Shown here: positions 55,857 to 64,000 of the stretch, one piece after another
Numbering within the stretch: position 1 is the first letter of the stretch
Layout of the letters: each line of letters starts with the position of its first letter
Assembly (NCBI RefSeq): GCF_900155595.1
Contig: NZ_FTPB01000003.1
Location: forward strand, 515,990-579,989
DNA from: Actinomyces mediterranea
GTDB taxonomy: Bacteria; Actinomycetota; Actinomycetes; Actinomycetales; Actinomycetaceae
Reading direction: 5' to 3'
Length of the DNA stretch: 64,000 bases
Made by a program: the position numbers and the translations under genes
The notes under the pieces: generated by a model
Told to the model about the DNA's origin: nothing
Databases searched by the model: none
The model's input: only the letters and a program-made list of their open reading frames with translations

Positions 55857-57207
55857 CGAATGCACCTTCCTCTTCGAATAGATCCACAAGGACGTCGAGC
55901 GCCCCTGCGACGAGCCGCGCACCGCCCGTCACTTCGAGCAGCGAATTCCCCGGCTCGTAGCCGCCCTCCTCCCTGGCTCGCGCCGTCACGCAGTAACCGG
56001 GAAGATCACCATTGCTCATCGTGACGACGAAGGTTCTCGTGAACGGGGAGGCGGTCCTGATGGCCGCGCCGAATTGGCAGAACAGTTCCCCGGGGAGGAA
56101 AACGATCGCCGTTCGCCGATCGAGCGCGATGCCCAGGACCTCGAAGGGGGAGCACGCGGCGAATCGTTCGTTCGCATACGCCGCTCCCCGCCGGGCGTTG
56201 TTCACCTCGCATTCTTTGCCGAGGACCGCAAGATTCGCGTTCTGCAGGTCCGTGCGGGACGCTCCTGAGCGTTTCAGGGCCCCCTCGCGCGCTTTCAACG
56301 CCTCGAGGTCGCTTTCGATCGCCTCGATCGGGGGATACGTCCTCGGTTCGAGGACCACTTGGCGGGTGGCGACGGCGAGGCGCCCGCAGCCGAGGGGCGC
56401 TGCTTTCGACGCGCTTTCGATCAGGGCGCGTGAAAGCGCGGCCCCGAATCGGTCGGCTTGTGCAAAGTCTTTGGACTCCGCGAAATATCGGGGACTCTGA
56501 TCCCCGGCCGCGCCCATCGAGTAGAGCAGCGTCGACTCGGGGATCTTTGCGCCGAGCCGGCGCCTCAAGGCGCCGGGGAAGTCGGCGCTGACCGCCGTGC
56601 TCTCGCCGTGCAGGATGGTCGGATGCAGGGAGTACTTCGTCCAGATCGCGCGAACGGTCCCGCTCTCGTCCTTGACGACGAGGGCCGGAAGCTCCTCGTC
56701 GACGATACCGCCGTCGGGCATCCGCCTGTTCCCGCCGATTCCCTCGTCTGCGCCGCACCGGCCGAGACCGACTTCGATCGAGGCCGCGAAAGAGGATCGG
56801 GCGGCCCGCTCGGCGGCGCGCACGCATTGATCCCGAACGAAGGCGATGTATCCCTTATCGATCCGGGTCACGAAGTCGGGCTGTTCGTCCGACGCTTCGA
56901 ATACGACGCTCATCCACGGCGCGCTGTGCGTATGCGAGCACGTGATGACGACCGACTCCGCCGGGATCCGTGTTTTCCGCTCGATCTCGGATCTGATCGA
57001 ATCGGCTTGAGATCGCGTGATCCAGAAGAGATCTGTTGCGATGATGAGCGCGCTGGCACCGTCCTCCTCGAGGAAGAGGGCCGAGGCGATGAGAGGGTCG
57101 TGGGGTCCGGTATTCGGTCGATCGAAGTACGGGTAGCCCCCGAGTTCGACCCCCTTCTGCGGAGTGATGTCCATGAGAGCAACACCCGCTCGTATTCTTC
57201 GTCCCAT
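55843..57207 (-). CDS. Neutral-ceramidase-like hydrolase, no signal peptide
   Basis: 454 residues resembling the neutral/alkaline non-lysosomal ceramidase N-terminal domain: AGVALMDITPQKGVELGGY, ITCSHTHSAPWM (zinc His), KYSLHPTILHGESTAVSADFPG and YSMGAAGDQSPRYF. Zinc amidases of this class cleave N-acyl groups. There is no export signal, so the substrate is intracellular, presumably after ABC uptake. Overlaps the ABC ATPase stop by one base (TAATG). Confidence 0.8.
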   Translation of the reverse strand: MGRRIRAGVALMDITPQKGVELGGYPYFDRPNTGPHDPLIASALFLEEDGASALIIATDLFWITRSQADSIRSEIERKTRIPAESVVITCSHTHSAPWMSVVFEASDEQPDFVTRIDKGYIAFVRDQCVRAAERAARSSFAASIEVGLGRCGADEGIGGNRRMPDGGIVDEELPALVVKDESGTVRAIWTKYSLHPTILHGESTAVSADFPGALRRRLGAKIPESTLLYSMGAAGDQSPRYFAESKDFAQADRFGAALSRALIESASKAAPLGCGRLAVATRQVVLEPRTYPPIEAIESDLEALKAREGALKRSGASRTDLQNANLAVLGKECEVNNARRGAAYANERFAACSPFEVLGIALDRRTAIVFLPGELFCQFGAAIRTASPFTRTFVVTMSNGDLPGYCVTARAREEGGYEPGNSLLEVTGGARLVAGALDVLVDLFEEEGAFDAVQ

Positions 57208-58025
57208 TATTCCAATCCCCTTCCAGCGAGTCCGTCGCCGACGTTGAGCACGGCGTCCACTAATTCCTTCGTCTCTTCGGCAGTCGGTTCGATGAAGAGC
57301 GTCGAAGGGGGTCCCGCCTCCACCACGCGTCCCTTGGACATCACGTACACGCGCTGCGTCGTGTATCCCACCACGGAGAGATCGTGTGCGATCATCACGA
57401 GCGAGAGCCCGAGATCGCGAACGAGGTCCTTCAAGAGGTTCAGCACCTGTGCCTGGATCGACACATCGAGCGCCGACACCGGCTCGTCGGCGACGAGGAC
57501 CTCCGGATTCGGCATCAGCGCCCGGGCGATCGCGAGGCGCTGAAGCTGTCCCCCCGAGAACTCGTGCGGAAATCGATCGACCGACTTCGAGTCGAGGCCG
57601 ACTTGATCGAGGACGCTTGTCACCCGTCGCTTCGGATCGCCCTCGATTCGAAGCGACTTCATTGGCTCCTGCAGCGCATCGAAGACGCTCATTCTCGGAT
57701 CGAACGACGACTTCGGATTCTGGAACACCATTTGAACGCGGCGGCGGAAGGCGCGCTTATCGAATCCTCTGTCCCAGATGTCCCGGGAGCGGTAGAGGAT
57801 CTTCCCGCCCGCAGGTCTCTCCTGCCCGACCAGCATTCGGCACAGGGTCGTTTTCCCCGATCCGGATTCTCCGACGATTCCCACCGATTCGCCGGCGGCG
57901 ACATAGAAGTCCGTCGGGAATACCGCCGTCAATTTCTCAGACCTCTTGAGGGGATTGGTACGGGGGATGGGGTACCTCTGCTCCGCGGAAACCGCGGACA
58001 GCAGGGATTCAGAAGCCTCTTTCAC
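57207..58025 (-). CDS. Peptide-type ABC transporter ATP-binding protein (OppF/DppF)
   Basis: 272 residues: Walker A GESGSGKTT, the Q-loop MVFQNPKSSFDPRM, signature EFSGGQLQRLAIARAL, Walker B VLVADEPVSALDVS. Starts at GTG 58025, overlapping the dppD-like stop (GTGA). The C-terminal oligopeptide-transporter extension is short. Confidence 0.92.
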   Translation of the reverse strand: MKEASESLLSAVSAEQRYPIPRTNPLKRSEKLTAVFPTDFYVAAGESVGIVGESGSGKTTLCRMLVGQERPAGGKILYRSRDIWDRGFDKRAFRRRVQMVFQNPKSSFDPRMSVFDALQEPMKSLRIEGDPKRRVTSVLDQVGLDSKSVDRFPHEFSGGQLQRLAIARALMPNPEVLVADEPVSALDVSIQAQVLNLLKDLVRDLGLSLVMIAHDLSVVGYTTQRVYVMSKGRVVEAGPPSTLFIEPTAEETKELVDAVLNVGDGLAGRGLE

Positions 58026-59020
58026 GATTCACCCCCGCATTCATCGGTATCGGCATCTCGTACGGAGTTCCAGCATGCGATCCGCACTCCTGCTCGTTCG
58101 ATCACCGGCGGTCTTCGTCGGCACAGGGCGCGCGCCTCGTCGCAGCGATTGGAGAAGGCGCATCCCTCCGGCATGTCTTTGAGACTGGGGACGCTCCCCG
58201 CGATGAAGGGGAGGCGCGAGTCGGGGCGGAAGTTCTCCTCGCTCAGCACGGGCTGCGATCTCAGGAGCGCCCGAGTATAGGGGTGCTGCGGGCGTCCGAG
58301 GACGTCTTGGACATCACCGAATTCGACGATCGTTCCGCCGTACATGACCCCGACTTTCTCGCACATCGCAGCCACGACGGGAAGCGAGTGGGTGATGAGG
58401 AACAGAGCGCTCTCGTGTTCTTCCACCGTGCGGTTGAGGAGCTTGAGAACGCGCTTTTGAACCGTGACGTCGAGCGCCGTCGTCGGCTCGTCGGCGATGA
58501 TGAGGTCGGGGGAGCAGGCGACAGCCGTCGCGATCATCACTCGCTGGCGTTGGCCGCCGGACAGCTGGTGGGGGTACGCGTCTGCGAGCTGGTGCGGTCT
58601 GGGCAGTCCCATCTCCTCGAACAGCTCCACGACTCGATGGTCGGCCTGCGTTTTCGACAGACGCTGGTGGCGCCGAAGGACATCCGCGACCTGTTTTCCG
58701 ACGCGCCTGACGGGATTGAGGGCGAGCATCGGATCCTGGAACACCATCGAGATGGTCCTGCCGCGGCGATCCGCGAGTTCCTTCTCGCTCATTGTGAGGA
58801 GTTCGTCGTCTCCGTGCACAACGCTTCCCGAGGCCCTCCACCCCGCGGGGAGGAGTCCCATGATGCTCAGGGCGGTCATGCTCTTGCCCGAACCGGATTC
58901 GCCGACGAGGCCGACCCTTTCGCCTCTGAGGATCTCGAAGCCGACGCCGCGGACTGCTGTTCGATCGCCGTGGGACACATACAGGTCGGATACGCGCAGA
59001 ATTGACTCGGATTTCATCAT
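58022..59020 (-). CDS. Peptide-type ABC transporter ATP-binding protein (OppD/DppD)
   Basis: 332 residues: GESGSGKSMTALSIMGLLP, MVFQDPMLALNPV, LSGGQRQRVMIATAV, LIIADEPTTALDVT, and a C-terminal Cys-containing tail (GCAFSNRCDEARALCRRRPP) as in peptide importers. ATGA overlap with the permease upstream. Confidence 0.93.
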   Translation of the reverse strand: MMKSESILRVSDLYVSHGDRTAVRGVGFEILRGERVGLVGESGSGKSMTALSIMGLLPAGWRASGSVVHGDDELLTMSEKELADRRGRTISMVFQDPMLALNPVRRVGKQVADVLRRHQRLSKTQADHRVVELFEEMGLPRPHQLADAYPHQLSGGQRQRVMIATAVACSPDLIIADEPTTALDVTVQKRVLKLLNRTVEEHESALFLITHSLPVVAAMCEKVGVMYGGTIVEFGDVQDVLGRPQHPYTRALLRSQPVLSEENFRPDSRLPFIAGSVPSLKDMPEGCAFSNRCDEARALCRRRPPVIERAGVRIACWNSVRDADTDECGGES

Positions 59021-59907
59021 TCAGCCTTCTGAAGCTTCGGATCGAGAACATCCCGGATTCCGTCTCCGAGGACGTTCAGCCCTAGAACCGTCACCATGAT
59101 CGCGATGCCCGGCCACATCGCGAGGGGAGAATCAATCCCGACCGTCCATTGCGCTTCTTTCAGCATCATTCCCCACGAGACCTCAGGACGGTTCACGCCG
59201 ACTCCGAGGTATGAGAGTCCCGCCTCGGTCAGAATGCCCACCGCATAGTATTGACTGGCTTGAACTAGGAGAATCGAGAAGATATTCGGGAGCACGTGCC
59301 GAACGGCGATGAATGCTGTGCCCCGCCCGTACAGCTCGGCGGCCTTCGGGAAGTCCTCGGAGAGGACCCGAAGGGCATTCGCCCGCACCATTCGTGTGAA
59401 CGCCGGAGTGAAGAAGAAGAGCAGCGCGAAGATCGTCGATCCTATTCCGGAGCCGACCGTTGCGGCGAGGACGAGGGCGATGACGACTCCGGGAATCGAC
59501 ACGCAGACGTCCATCGCTCTCATGATGAGTTCATCGACGATGCGTCCGGTCGAAGCGGCCACGAGTCCGAGGACTGTTCCGAGGACGACGCTGAGTCCGC
59601 ACGCCCCTGCCGCGACGGCCGCAGAGTTCTTCGCACCGGAGAGGAGGGCACTGAGGACGTCCCGGCCGAGGGAGTCCGTTCCCAGGAGGTGGCCCGGTGA
59701 ACCGGCAGGAGCGAGCCTGTTCATCGGATCGATGGCATTCGGATCCATCGGAGTCCAGACGAGCGAGACCGCGATGATCACCACGTACGTCAAGACGATG
59801 ATTCCGCCGACGAGGATCGAACCGTTCCGGAGCCATCGGCTGCTCCCCCTCCCCGCGCTGTCGGGGCGGGGGGTCTCGTCCTCGAGCAGGTTCTTCTCGG
59901 CTCTCAT
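59017..59907 (-). CDS. Peptide-type ABC transporter permease (OppC/DppC)
   Basis: 296 residues, six helices, with the HLLGTDSLGRDVLSALLSGAK signature of DppC and the coupling loop RANALRVLSEDFPKAAELYG. Coupled by ATGA overlaps on both sides. Confidence 0.92.
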   Translation of the reverse strand: MRAEKNLLEDETPRPDSAGRGSSRWLRNGSILVGGIIVLTYVVIIAVSLVWTPMDPNAIDPMNRLAPAGSPGHLLGTDSLGRDVLSALLSGAKNSAAVAAGACGLSVVLGTVLGLVAASTGRIVDELIMRAMDVCVSIPGVVIALVLAATVGSGIGSTIFALLFFFTPAFTRMVRANALRVLSEDFPKAAELYGRGTAFIAVRHVLPNIFSILLVQASQYYAVGILTEAGLSYLGVGVNRPEVSWGMMLKEAQWTVGIDSPLAMWPGIAIMVTVLGLNVLGDGIRDVLDPKLQKAE

Positions 59908-60857
59908 CGTGCGCCTCCCAGACGAATCCTCGGATCGAGGAGCCCGTAGAGCAGGTCGATCACCAGGTTCACCATTAGAACGAAAAGGATGATCAGCATG
60001 ACCGTGCTCTGTACGACGACGACTTCGCGCGCGGCGACGGCCGTGAGGAGCATCCTGGCCAGACCGGGCAGCGAGAAGACGGTTTCGACGAGCACCGTCC
60101 CCGAGATCAGATCGATGATCTGGATGCCGATCACGGTGATCACGGGGAGGATCGCGTTTCTGAGCCCGACTTTCATGAGCGCTTCGGTGCGCGTCATCCC
60201 CGTCGCCCGCGCGGTTCGAATGTACTCCTCGTTCATGATGTCAAGGACCGCGGTCCGCACGTAGCGCGTGAGGCTCGCGCTGAGTGTCAGCGAGATCGCG
60301 ACCGCCGGTAGGATCAGCGACTTGAACGCCGCGACCGGGTCCTCGCTCCAGGGGGTCCATCCGCCGGTCGGGAGGAGATGCATGCGGACCCCGAAGAGGA
60401 GCGCGAGGAGGACGCCGGCCCAGAACACGGGGATGGCGATTCCGATCTGACTGAAGAAGGCGATGATCGTGCCGATGATGGAGTCTTGTTTCACCGCCGC
60501 GTAGGTCCCCAGGGGCACTGCGATGATGAGGGAGAGGGTCAGCCCCATGGTCGCGAGCGGAACGCTGACGGGAAGCGCTGCCGCGACCATGTCGATCACC
60601 GGTTGCTGGGTGCGGAAGGCCCGTCCGAGATCCCCGGTGAGCAGGTCCGCCATCCATGAGAAGTACTGTTCATGGAAGGGGCGGAGCAGGCCGAGTTCGC
60701 CCTGGAGCTGAGTGATCGCCTCCGCCGAAGCGTGTTGGCCGAGGATGATCGCCGCAACGTTGCCGCCGGCGGCTCTGATCAAGACGAAGATCAGAATCGA
60801 TGCGGCGAAGCCGGCGATGAGGAAATAGCCAACACGCCTCAGCACGAAGGACATCAT
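59904..60857 (-). CDS. Peptide-type ABC transporter permease (OppB/DppB)
   Basis: 317 residues, six helices; family coupling loop YVRTAVLDIMNEEYIRTARA and the C-terminal LVIDLLYGLLDPRIRL. Starts 6 bp after the binding-protein stop. Confidence 0.92.
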   Translation of the reverse strand: MMSFVLRRVGYFLIAGFAASILIFVLIRAAGGNVAAIILGQHASAEAITQLQGELGLLRPFHEQYFSWMADLLTGDLGRAFRTQQPVIDMVAAALPVSVPLATMGLTLSLIIAVPLGTYAAVKQDSIIGTIIAFFSQIGIAIPVFWAGVLLALLFGVRMHLLPTGGWTPWSEDPVAAFKSLILPAVAISLTLSASLTRYVRTAVLDIMNEEYIRTARATGMTRTEALMKVGLRNAILPVITVIGIQIIDLISGTVLVETVFSLPGLARMLLTAVAAREVVVVQSTVMLIILFVLMVNLVIDLLYGLLDPRIRLGGAR

Positions 60858-60863
60858 GATGGG

Positions 60864-62420
60864 TCACCACGACATCTCGTAGAGAGGGATCTCTTTGAAG
60901 ACCACCGAGGCGGCCCCGGCGTTCTTCAGATCCGGCTTCGCAAGGCCGATGCCATAGGTGTAGGTGAGGGGAACGATGACCATGTCGTTCTTGAGGATAT
61001 CGTTCGCCTGTCCGAGCAGATCGTTGTACTCCTGGGCGTCCGCCGCTGCGTCCGCTTTAACGATCAGGTCGGTGAACTCGGAGGAGCAGTACGTCGTCCA
61101 CCCCGCAGAGTCCGCGTCGGCGCAGGTGAATTGCGTGATCCCCGCGGGGTCGCTCATATTGGTCACCTCGAACTGCGGGGGCCTGCCCTGGAAGATCGTC
61201 TGGCTGTAGCGGGCGAGATCGATCGGCTCGCGATCCACTGTGATCCCAGCGGTCTTGAACTGTTCGATGAGGACATCAGCGGGAAGGGACAGATCCGGAA
61301 CGTCGCTCAGGGAGACGAAGTGGCTCGCTCGCGCTCCCAGATCGAGTTTCTCGGCGAGCTGCTTCGCCAGGTTCGCGTCCTCTGGCACCGGACAGGTCTG
61401 CGAGTCCGCCCTTTTGACCCATGGATCGGTCTCCAGACCGTAGTCGCAGGTCGGCACCATCGCCCAATCGGCGTTGACTGCGGCGACCAGTGCACTCCGA
61501 TCGATGGCGGAGGCGATCGCCCGTCGGACTTCGCGATCCTTGGTATTCTCGCCGTTCGCATTGAGGACGAGGTACTGCTTCTCTCCCATGGCCGGATTCT
61601 GCAGCAGCGTCATCTGCTCGTCGAGCCTCTGATTCTTCAACTGCTCCCACATGTCGTTCTGGATCAGCGGCATTCCGTCGGCCTCGCCCGATTTCAATGC
61701 GTTGAGGGCCGCGGCGCCGTCCGTGATGATCCGGATCTCGGCCTCTTCGATCGCTGGCTTCTCACCGGCGTAGTGGGGGTTGGCCTTGAGGAGGATCCGG
61801 GAGTTCTGGACGTACTCGGCGAGGACGTAGGGGCCCGAGCCGATGGGATTCGTCGCGATCCCGTCGAAGGCGGCCTCCGGCTGGATGAGTCCCGGAACAG
61901 AGGTCATCCCCTGAATGAATGCCTGACTCGGCTGCTTGAGTGTGACTTTCACCCGGTTCTCGTCGAGCTCTTCGATCGACGAGACCTGTGTGTAGGCGCT
62001 CGCCCAATTCGCGATCGGGCTCTCCTTCATCGTGTTGAGGGAGAAGACGACATCGGAGGCCGTGATCTTCGACCCGTCCGAGAAGCTGTTGTCCCCGATC
62101 GTGAAGGTGTATTCCGTCCTTTCGGGGTTGACCTCGAAGTCCGCGAGTCCGGGGCCTACCTCCCCGTTGTCGTCCTTGCTGAGAAGCGGCTCGACGACAT
62201 TGCCCGGGATCCAGTTCAGCAGCGCCGTCTGGAGGCTCTTCGTGTAGTCCAGCGATCCTGGATCCTGCCGGCTGATGAGCACGACCCTGTTCCCGGCGGT
62301 ACCGGGTGATGCGCCTCCCGACGAGGCCGACGACGTCTGATCAGATCCTCCGCAGCCGCTCAGCGCCATTGCCGTGCTCATCGCTAGGGCGATCGCGATA
62401 CCGACTCTTGTGGTACGCAT
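60864..62420 (-). CDS. Peptide-type ABC substrate-binding lipoprotein (SBP_bac_5)
   Basis: 518 residues with a signal sequence and lipobox LSGCGGS (Cys about 23), then a family-5 solute-binding fold: VEPLLSKDDNGEVGPGLADF, SKITASDVVFSLNTM, NPIGSGPYVLAEY, REVRRAIASAIDRSALV. Members bind peptides but also sugars, amino-sugar conjugates or nickel; the operon partners point to a non-peptide ligand. The start has a purine-rich AAGGAGAGAGG just upstream. First gene of the operon. Confidence 0.9.
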   Translation of the reverse strand: MRTTRVGIAIALAMSTAMALSGCGGSDQTSSASSGGASPGTAGNRVVLISRQDPGSLDYTKSLQTALLNWIPGNVVEPLLSKDDNGEVGPGLADFEVNPERTEYTFTIGDNSFSDGSKITASDVVFSLNTMKESPIANWASAYTQVSSIEELDENRVKVTLKQPSQAFIQGMTSVPGLIQPEAAFDGIATNPIGSGPYVLAEYVQNSRILLKANPHYAGEKPAIEEAEIRIITDGAAALNALKSGEADGMPLIQNDMWEQLKNQRLDEQMTLLQNPAMGEKQYLVLNANGENTKDREVRRAIASAIDRSALVAAVNADWAMVPTCDYGLETDPWVKRADSQTCPVPEDANLAKQLAEKLDLGARASHFVSLSDVPDLSLPADVLIEQFKTAGITVDREPIDLARYSQTIFQGRPPQFEVTNMSDPAGITQFTCADADSAGWTTYCSSEFTDLIVKADAAADAQEYNDLLGQANDILKNDMVIVPLTYTYGIGLAKPDLKNAGAASVVFKEIPLYEMSW

Positions 62421-62455
62421 ACCTCTCTCCTTCCTTGGAGTGTGAGATCTATTGA

Positions 62456-62485
62456 AACATACTACTCAGAATCTCGCAAGATCAA
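62456..62485 (-). promoter_or_regulatory. Promoter candidate of the catabolic operon
   Basis: Minus-strand TTGATC (62480-62485) and TATGTT (62456-62461) spaced 18 bp, in an AT-rich stretch 36 bp before the lipoprotein start. A likely DeoR target. Confidence 0.4.
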
Positions 62486-62584
62486 TCACAGATTAATGAA
62501 TAAAACTGCATCTTCTTCCAAAGATATCGCTGAACGTACCGATTCTCCTGTTCGAGCAGACAGATCATGCCGCAGTGTGAACGC

Positions 62585-62601
62585 ATCCGAGAGACTCGGA
62601 T
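62585..62601 (-). terminator. Hairpin after the DeoR gene
   Basis: ATCCGAG-AGA-CTCGGAT, 7-bp perfect stem, 34 bp past the regulator stop; separates it from the operon promoter. Confidence 0.5.
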
Positions 62602-62634
62602 CTCCCTGCGCCATCGGCGCCGGAGATACTGGAT

Positions 62635-63429
62635 TCACTCGGCTCCGGACACGGCGTCCGCGATGACGACATCGAGTCCGCCCCGCCTCAAGAGTTCGAC
62701 GGCTTCGACATCCGCTCTGGAATCCGTCACGAGCGCATTGATGGAGGCCGTGGGGGCGACGTGTGCGAGCGCCCTCTTCCCCAGTTTCGTATAGTCGCCA
62801 AGAGCGACCCTCATCCTCGCCGACGCGATGATCATGGATTTCGTCTCCGCCTCGATCGCATTCATCGACGACAGTCCCTCTTCATCGATCGCACTGACGC
62901 CGATGAACGCGACATCGACGCGCGCGGCGCTGATCTGCCGGTTCGCATCGGGACCGACGGTGGCGAGCGTGCGGGCGCGGAGTTGGCCGCCGACAAGGGT
63001 GACCTCCGTGCCCGAGGTCGCCAACTCGAGGGCGATCTCCGGGCTGTTCGTCAAGAACACGAGATCGCGTCGGTCGCGCAGAAGAGAGGCCAGGGGCGCG
63101 ACCGTCGTACTCGCTTCGAGGAAGACGCTGTGAACCTCGGGCGAAACGAAGCGCAACGCGGCGCTCGCGATCCGATTCTTCTCGTCCTGGCGACTCGCCT
63201 TCTCGTTGAGGACGTGAGGATCATCGGCCCCCCCGGCGGGCGCCAGTACACCGCCGTGGACCCGCTCGACGAGGCCGCCGCCCGACAGCACCGTCAGATC
63301 GCGATGAATCGTCGCAGGTGACACGTCGAGGTCCGCGCACAGATCCGCGACCGACGCGCTTCCCCTCTCGGTGACCATTCGAAGGATCGCCTTCCTCCGC
63401 TCGGCACCGACGAGTCCATTCCTCCCCAT
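62635..63429 (-). CDS. DeoR family transcriptional regulator
   Basis: 264 residues. N-terminal DeoR helix-turn-helix (RRKAILRMVTERG, DLDVSPATIHRDLTVLSGGGLVERVHGG) and a C-terminal sugar-phosphate-sensing domain with VFLEASTTVAPLA, LTNSPEIALEL, AFIGVSAIDEEGL and the final LLRRGGLDVVIAD. Effectors of this class are phosphorylated sugars, consistent with the kinase/isomerase operon downstream. ATG 63429 has GGAGGT 9 nt upstream. Confidence 0.9.
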   Translation of the reverse strand: MGRNGLVGAERRKAILRMVTERGSASVADLCADLDVSPATIHRDLTVLSGGGLVERVHGGVLAPAGGADDPHVLNEKASRQDEKNRIASAALRFVSPEVHSVFLEASTTVAPLASLLRDRRDLVFLTNSPEIALELATSGTEVTLVGGQLRARTLATVGPDANRQISAARVDVAFIGVSAIDEEGLSSMNAIEAETKSMIIASARMRVALGDYTKLGKRALAHVAPTASINALVTDSRADVEAVELLRRGGLDVVIADAVSGAE

Positions 63430-63450
63430 CACGTCCACACCTCCAGTCGC

Positions 63451-64000
63451 TCACCCGAGCCGCCGCTCGACGCGATGCACGTTCTCCTCCGACCAGGATC
63501 CGAGGAGGCGAACATCGTCGTGACCCGAGACCGCTCCGGGCGCAGACGCCTTGGCCTTGGAGGACTCGGCGCGGATCTCCCACCAGCAGTGGCCGAGGTG
63601 ATCATGCTCGTGGTCGGCCGAGTATCCGGCGTCCTCGAGCGCGGGCTCGATCCATGCCGCGCAATGCGAACAGTAGTCGGCCGAATAATCCAGTCCATTG
63701 CGGAGCAGGAATCCCTGCGACGGGCAGGCGTACATGTCGATTCGCATGACCTCTTCCCCCTCCACGATGAACCGGTCCGAGGTGTAGCCCGCTCCCTCCT
63801 CAGCGAGAGAGCGCCCCCAGTACTTCTCCATTCCGGAGAAGCCCTCCATGAAGGCGCGTCGCGCATGCCGTTGCGCATCCTTCGAGACCGCTTCGCGCCA
63901 GTAGCGCATCAACTCGTCTTCTCCGAGGTTCGTTCGGAGCCAGGTGAACGTCCATGCGTAATGTCCGCAGAAATCATAGGTGCCGAGCATCAGGGGCCTC
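63451..64000 (-). CDS. Unknown protein, possibly ATC hydrolase-like (partial)
   Basis: At least 183 codons; the frame is open to the right edge and no ribosome site precedes the ATG at 63990, so the N-terminus is probably outside. Cys/His/Trp-rich blocks: YDFCGHYAWTFTW, DYCSHCAAWIEPAL and HEHDHLGHCWWEIR, suggesting a metal site or catalytic Cys. This recalls the L-2-amino-thiazoline-4-carboxylate hydrolase family, from memory and unverified. It ends 21 bp before the DeoR gene, so probably cotranscribed. Confidence 0.6.
   Translation of the reverse strand, partial: RPLMLGTYDFCGHYAWTFTWLRTNLGEDELMRYWREAVSKDAQRHARRAFMEGFSGMEKYWGRSLAEEGAGYTSDRFIVEGEEVMRIDMYACPSQGFLLRNGLDYSADYCSHCAAWIEPALEDAGYSADHEHDHLGHCWWEIRAESSKAKASAPGAVSGHDDVRLLGSWSEENVHRVERRLG

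Overview
This window comes from a high-GC Actinomycetota chromosome, most likely an Actinomycetaceae member (Actinomyces/Schaalia-like). The evidence is a WhiB regulator, LAxTG-type sortase substrates, paired GuaB and GuaB3 genes, a three-gene sdhCAB operon with a single-subunit cytochrome b anchor, and a kinase/FN3/MoxR/DUF58/transglutaminase cluster of the kind called PFNA in bifidobacteria. The genus is an inference. No rRNA, tRNA, CRISPR array, insertion sequence or replication origin was found.

Layout: 1-4111 is a BmpA-type nucleoside ABC importer. 5188-10125 holds two large sortase-anchored enzymes, a 5'-nucleotidase and an ExeM-like nuclease; with the importer they form a plausible route from extracellular DNA to imported nucleosides. 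10296-10640 is an L,D-transpeptidase remnant. 10655-14244 holds guaB3, a DEDDh exonuclease and guaB. 14329-18999 holds an AGE-family epimerase, a MerR/cobalamin-domain-like regulator, WhiB, and a DsbA/CcdA pair. 19219-22427 holds groES under a CIRCE element, a THUMP-like methyltransferase, tsaD and a small membrane protein. 22583-26020 is sdhCAB. 26152-30535 is a stripped-down exopolysaccharide set (Wzy-like, Wzz-like, initiating glycosyltransferase).

30576-45836 is the PFNA-like cluster: a 1990-residue Ig-like/FN3 surface protein, MoxR ATPase, DUF58 protein, a transglutaminase-fold protein whose frame is broken in C-rich sequence, an RDD-FHA protein, then a divergent FHA/Ser-Thr kinase pair and an unknown gene. 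45842-50408 is nnr-alr-tsaE-tsaB-rimI.

50368-62420 is the most interesting region: twelve tightly overlapping minus-strand genes (peptide-type ABC importer, neutral-ceramidase-like hydrolase, NagB-like, NagA-like, SIS isomerase, TIM-like isomerase, YjbQ, FGGY kinase), preceded by a DeoR regulator. It looks like one catabolic operon for an imported N-acylated, probably amino-sugar, compound that I cannot match to a described pathway. Its last gene runs into nnr, so it abuts the alr/tsa operon directly.

Start sites were chosen by Shine-Dalgarno spacing and overlaps. Functions are judged from motifs and remembered family features; no searches were run.
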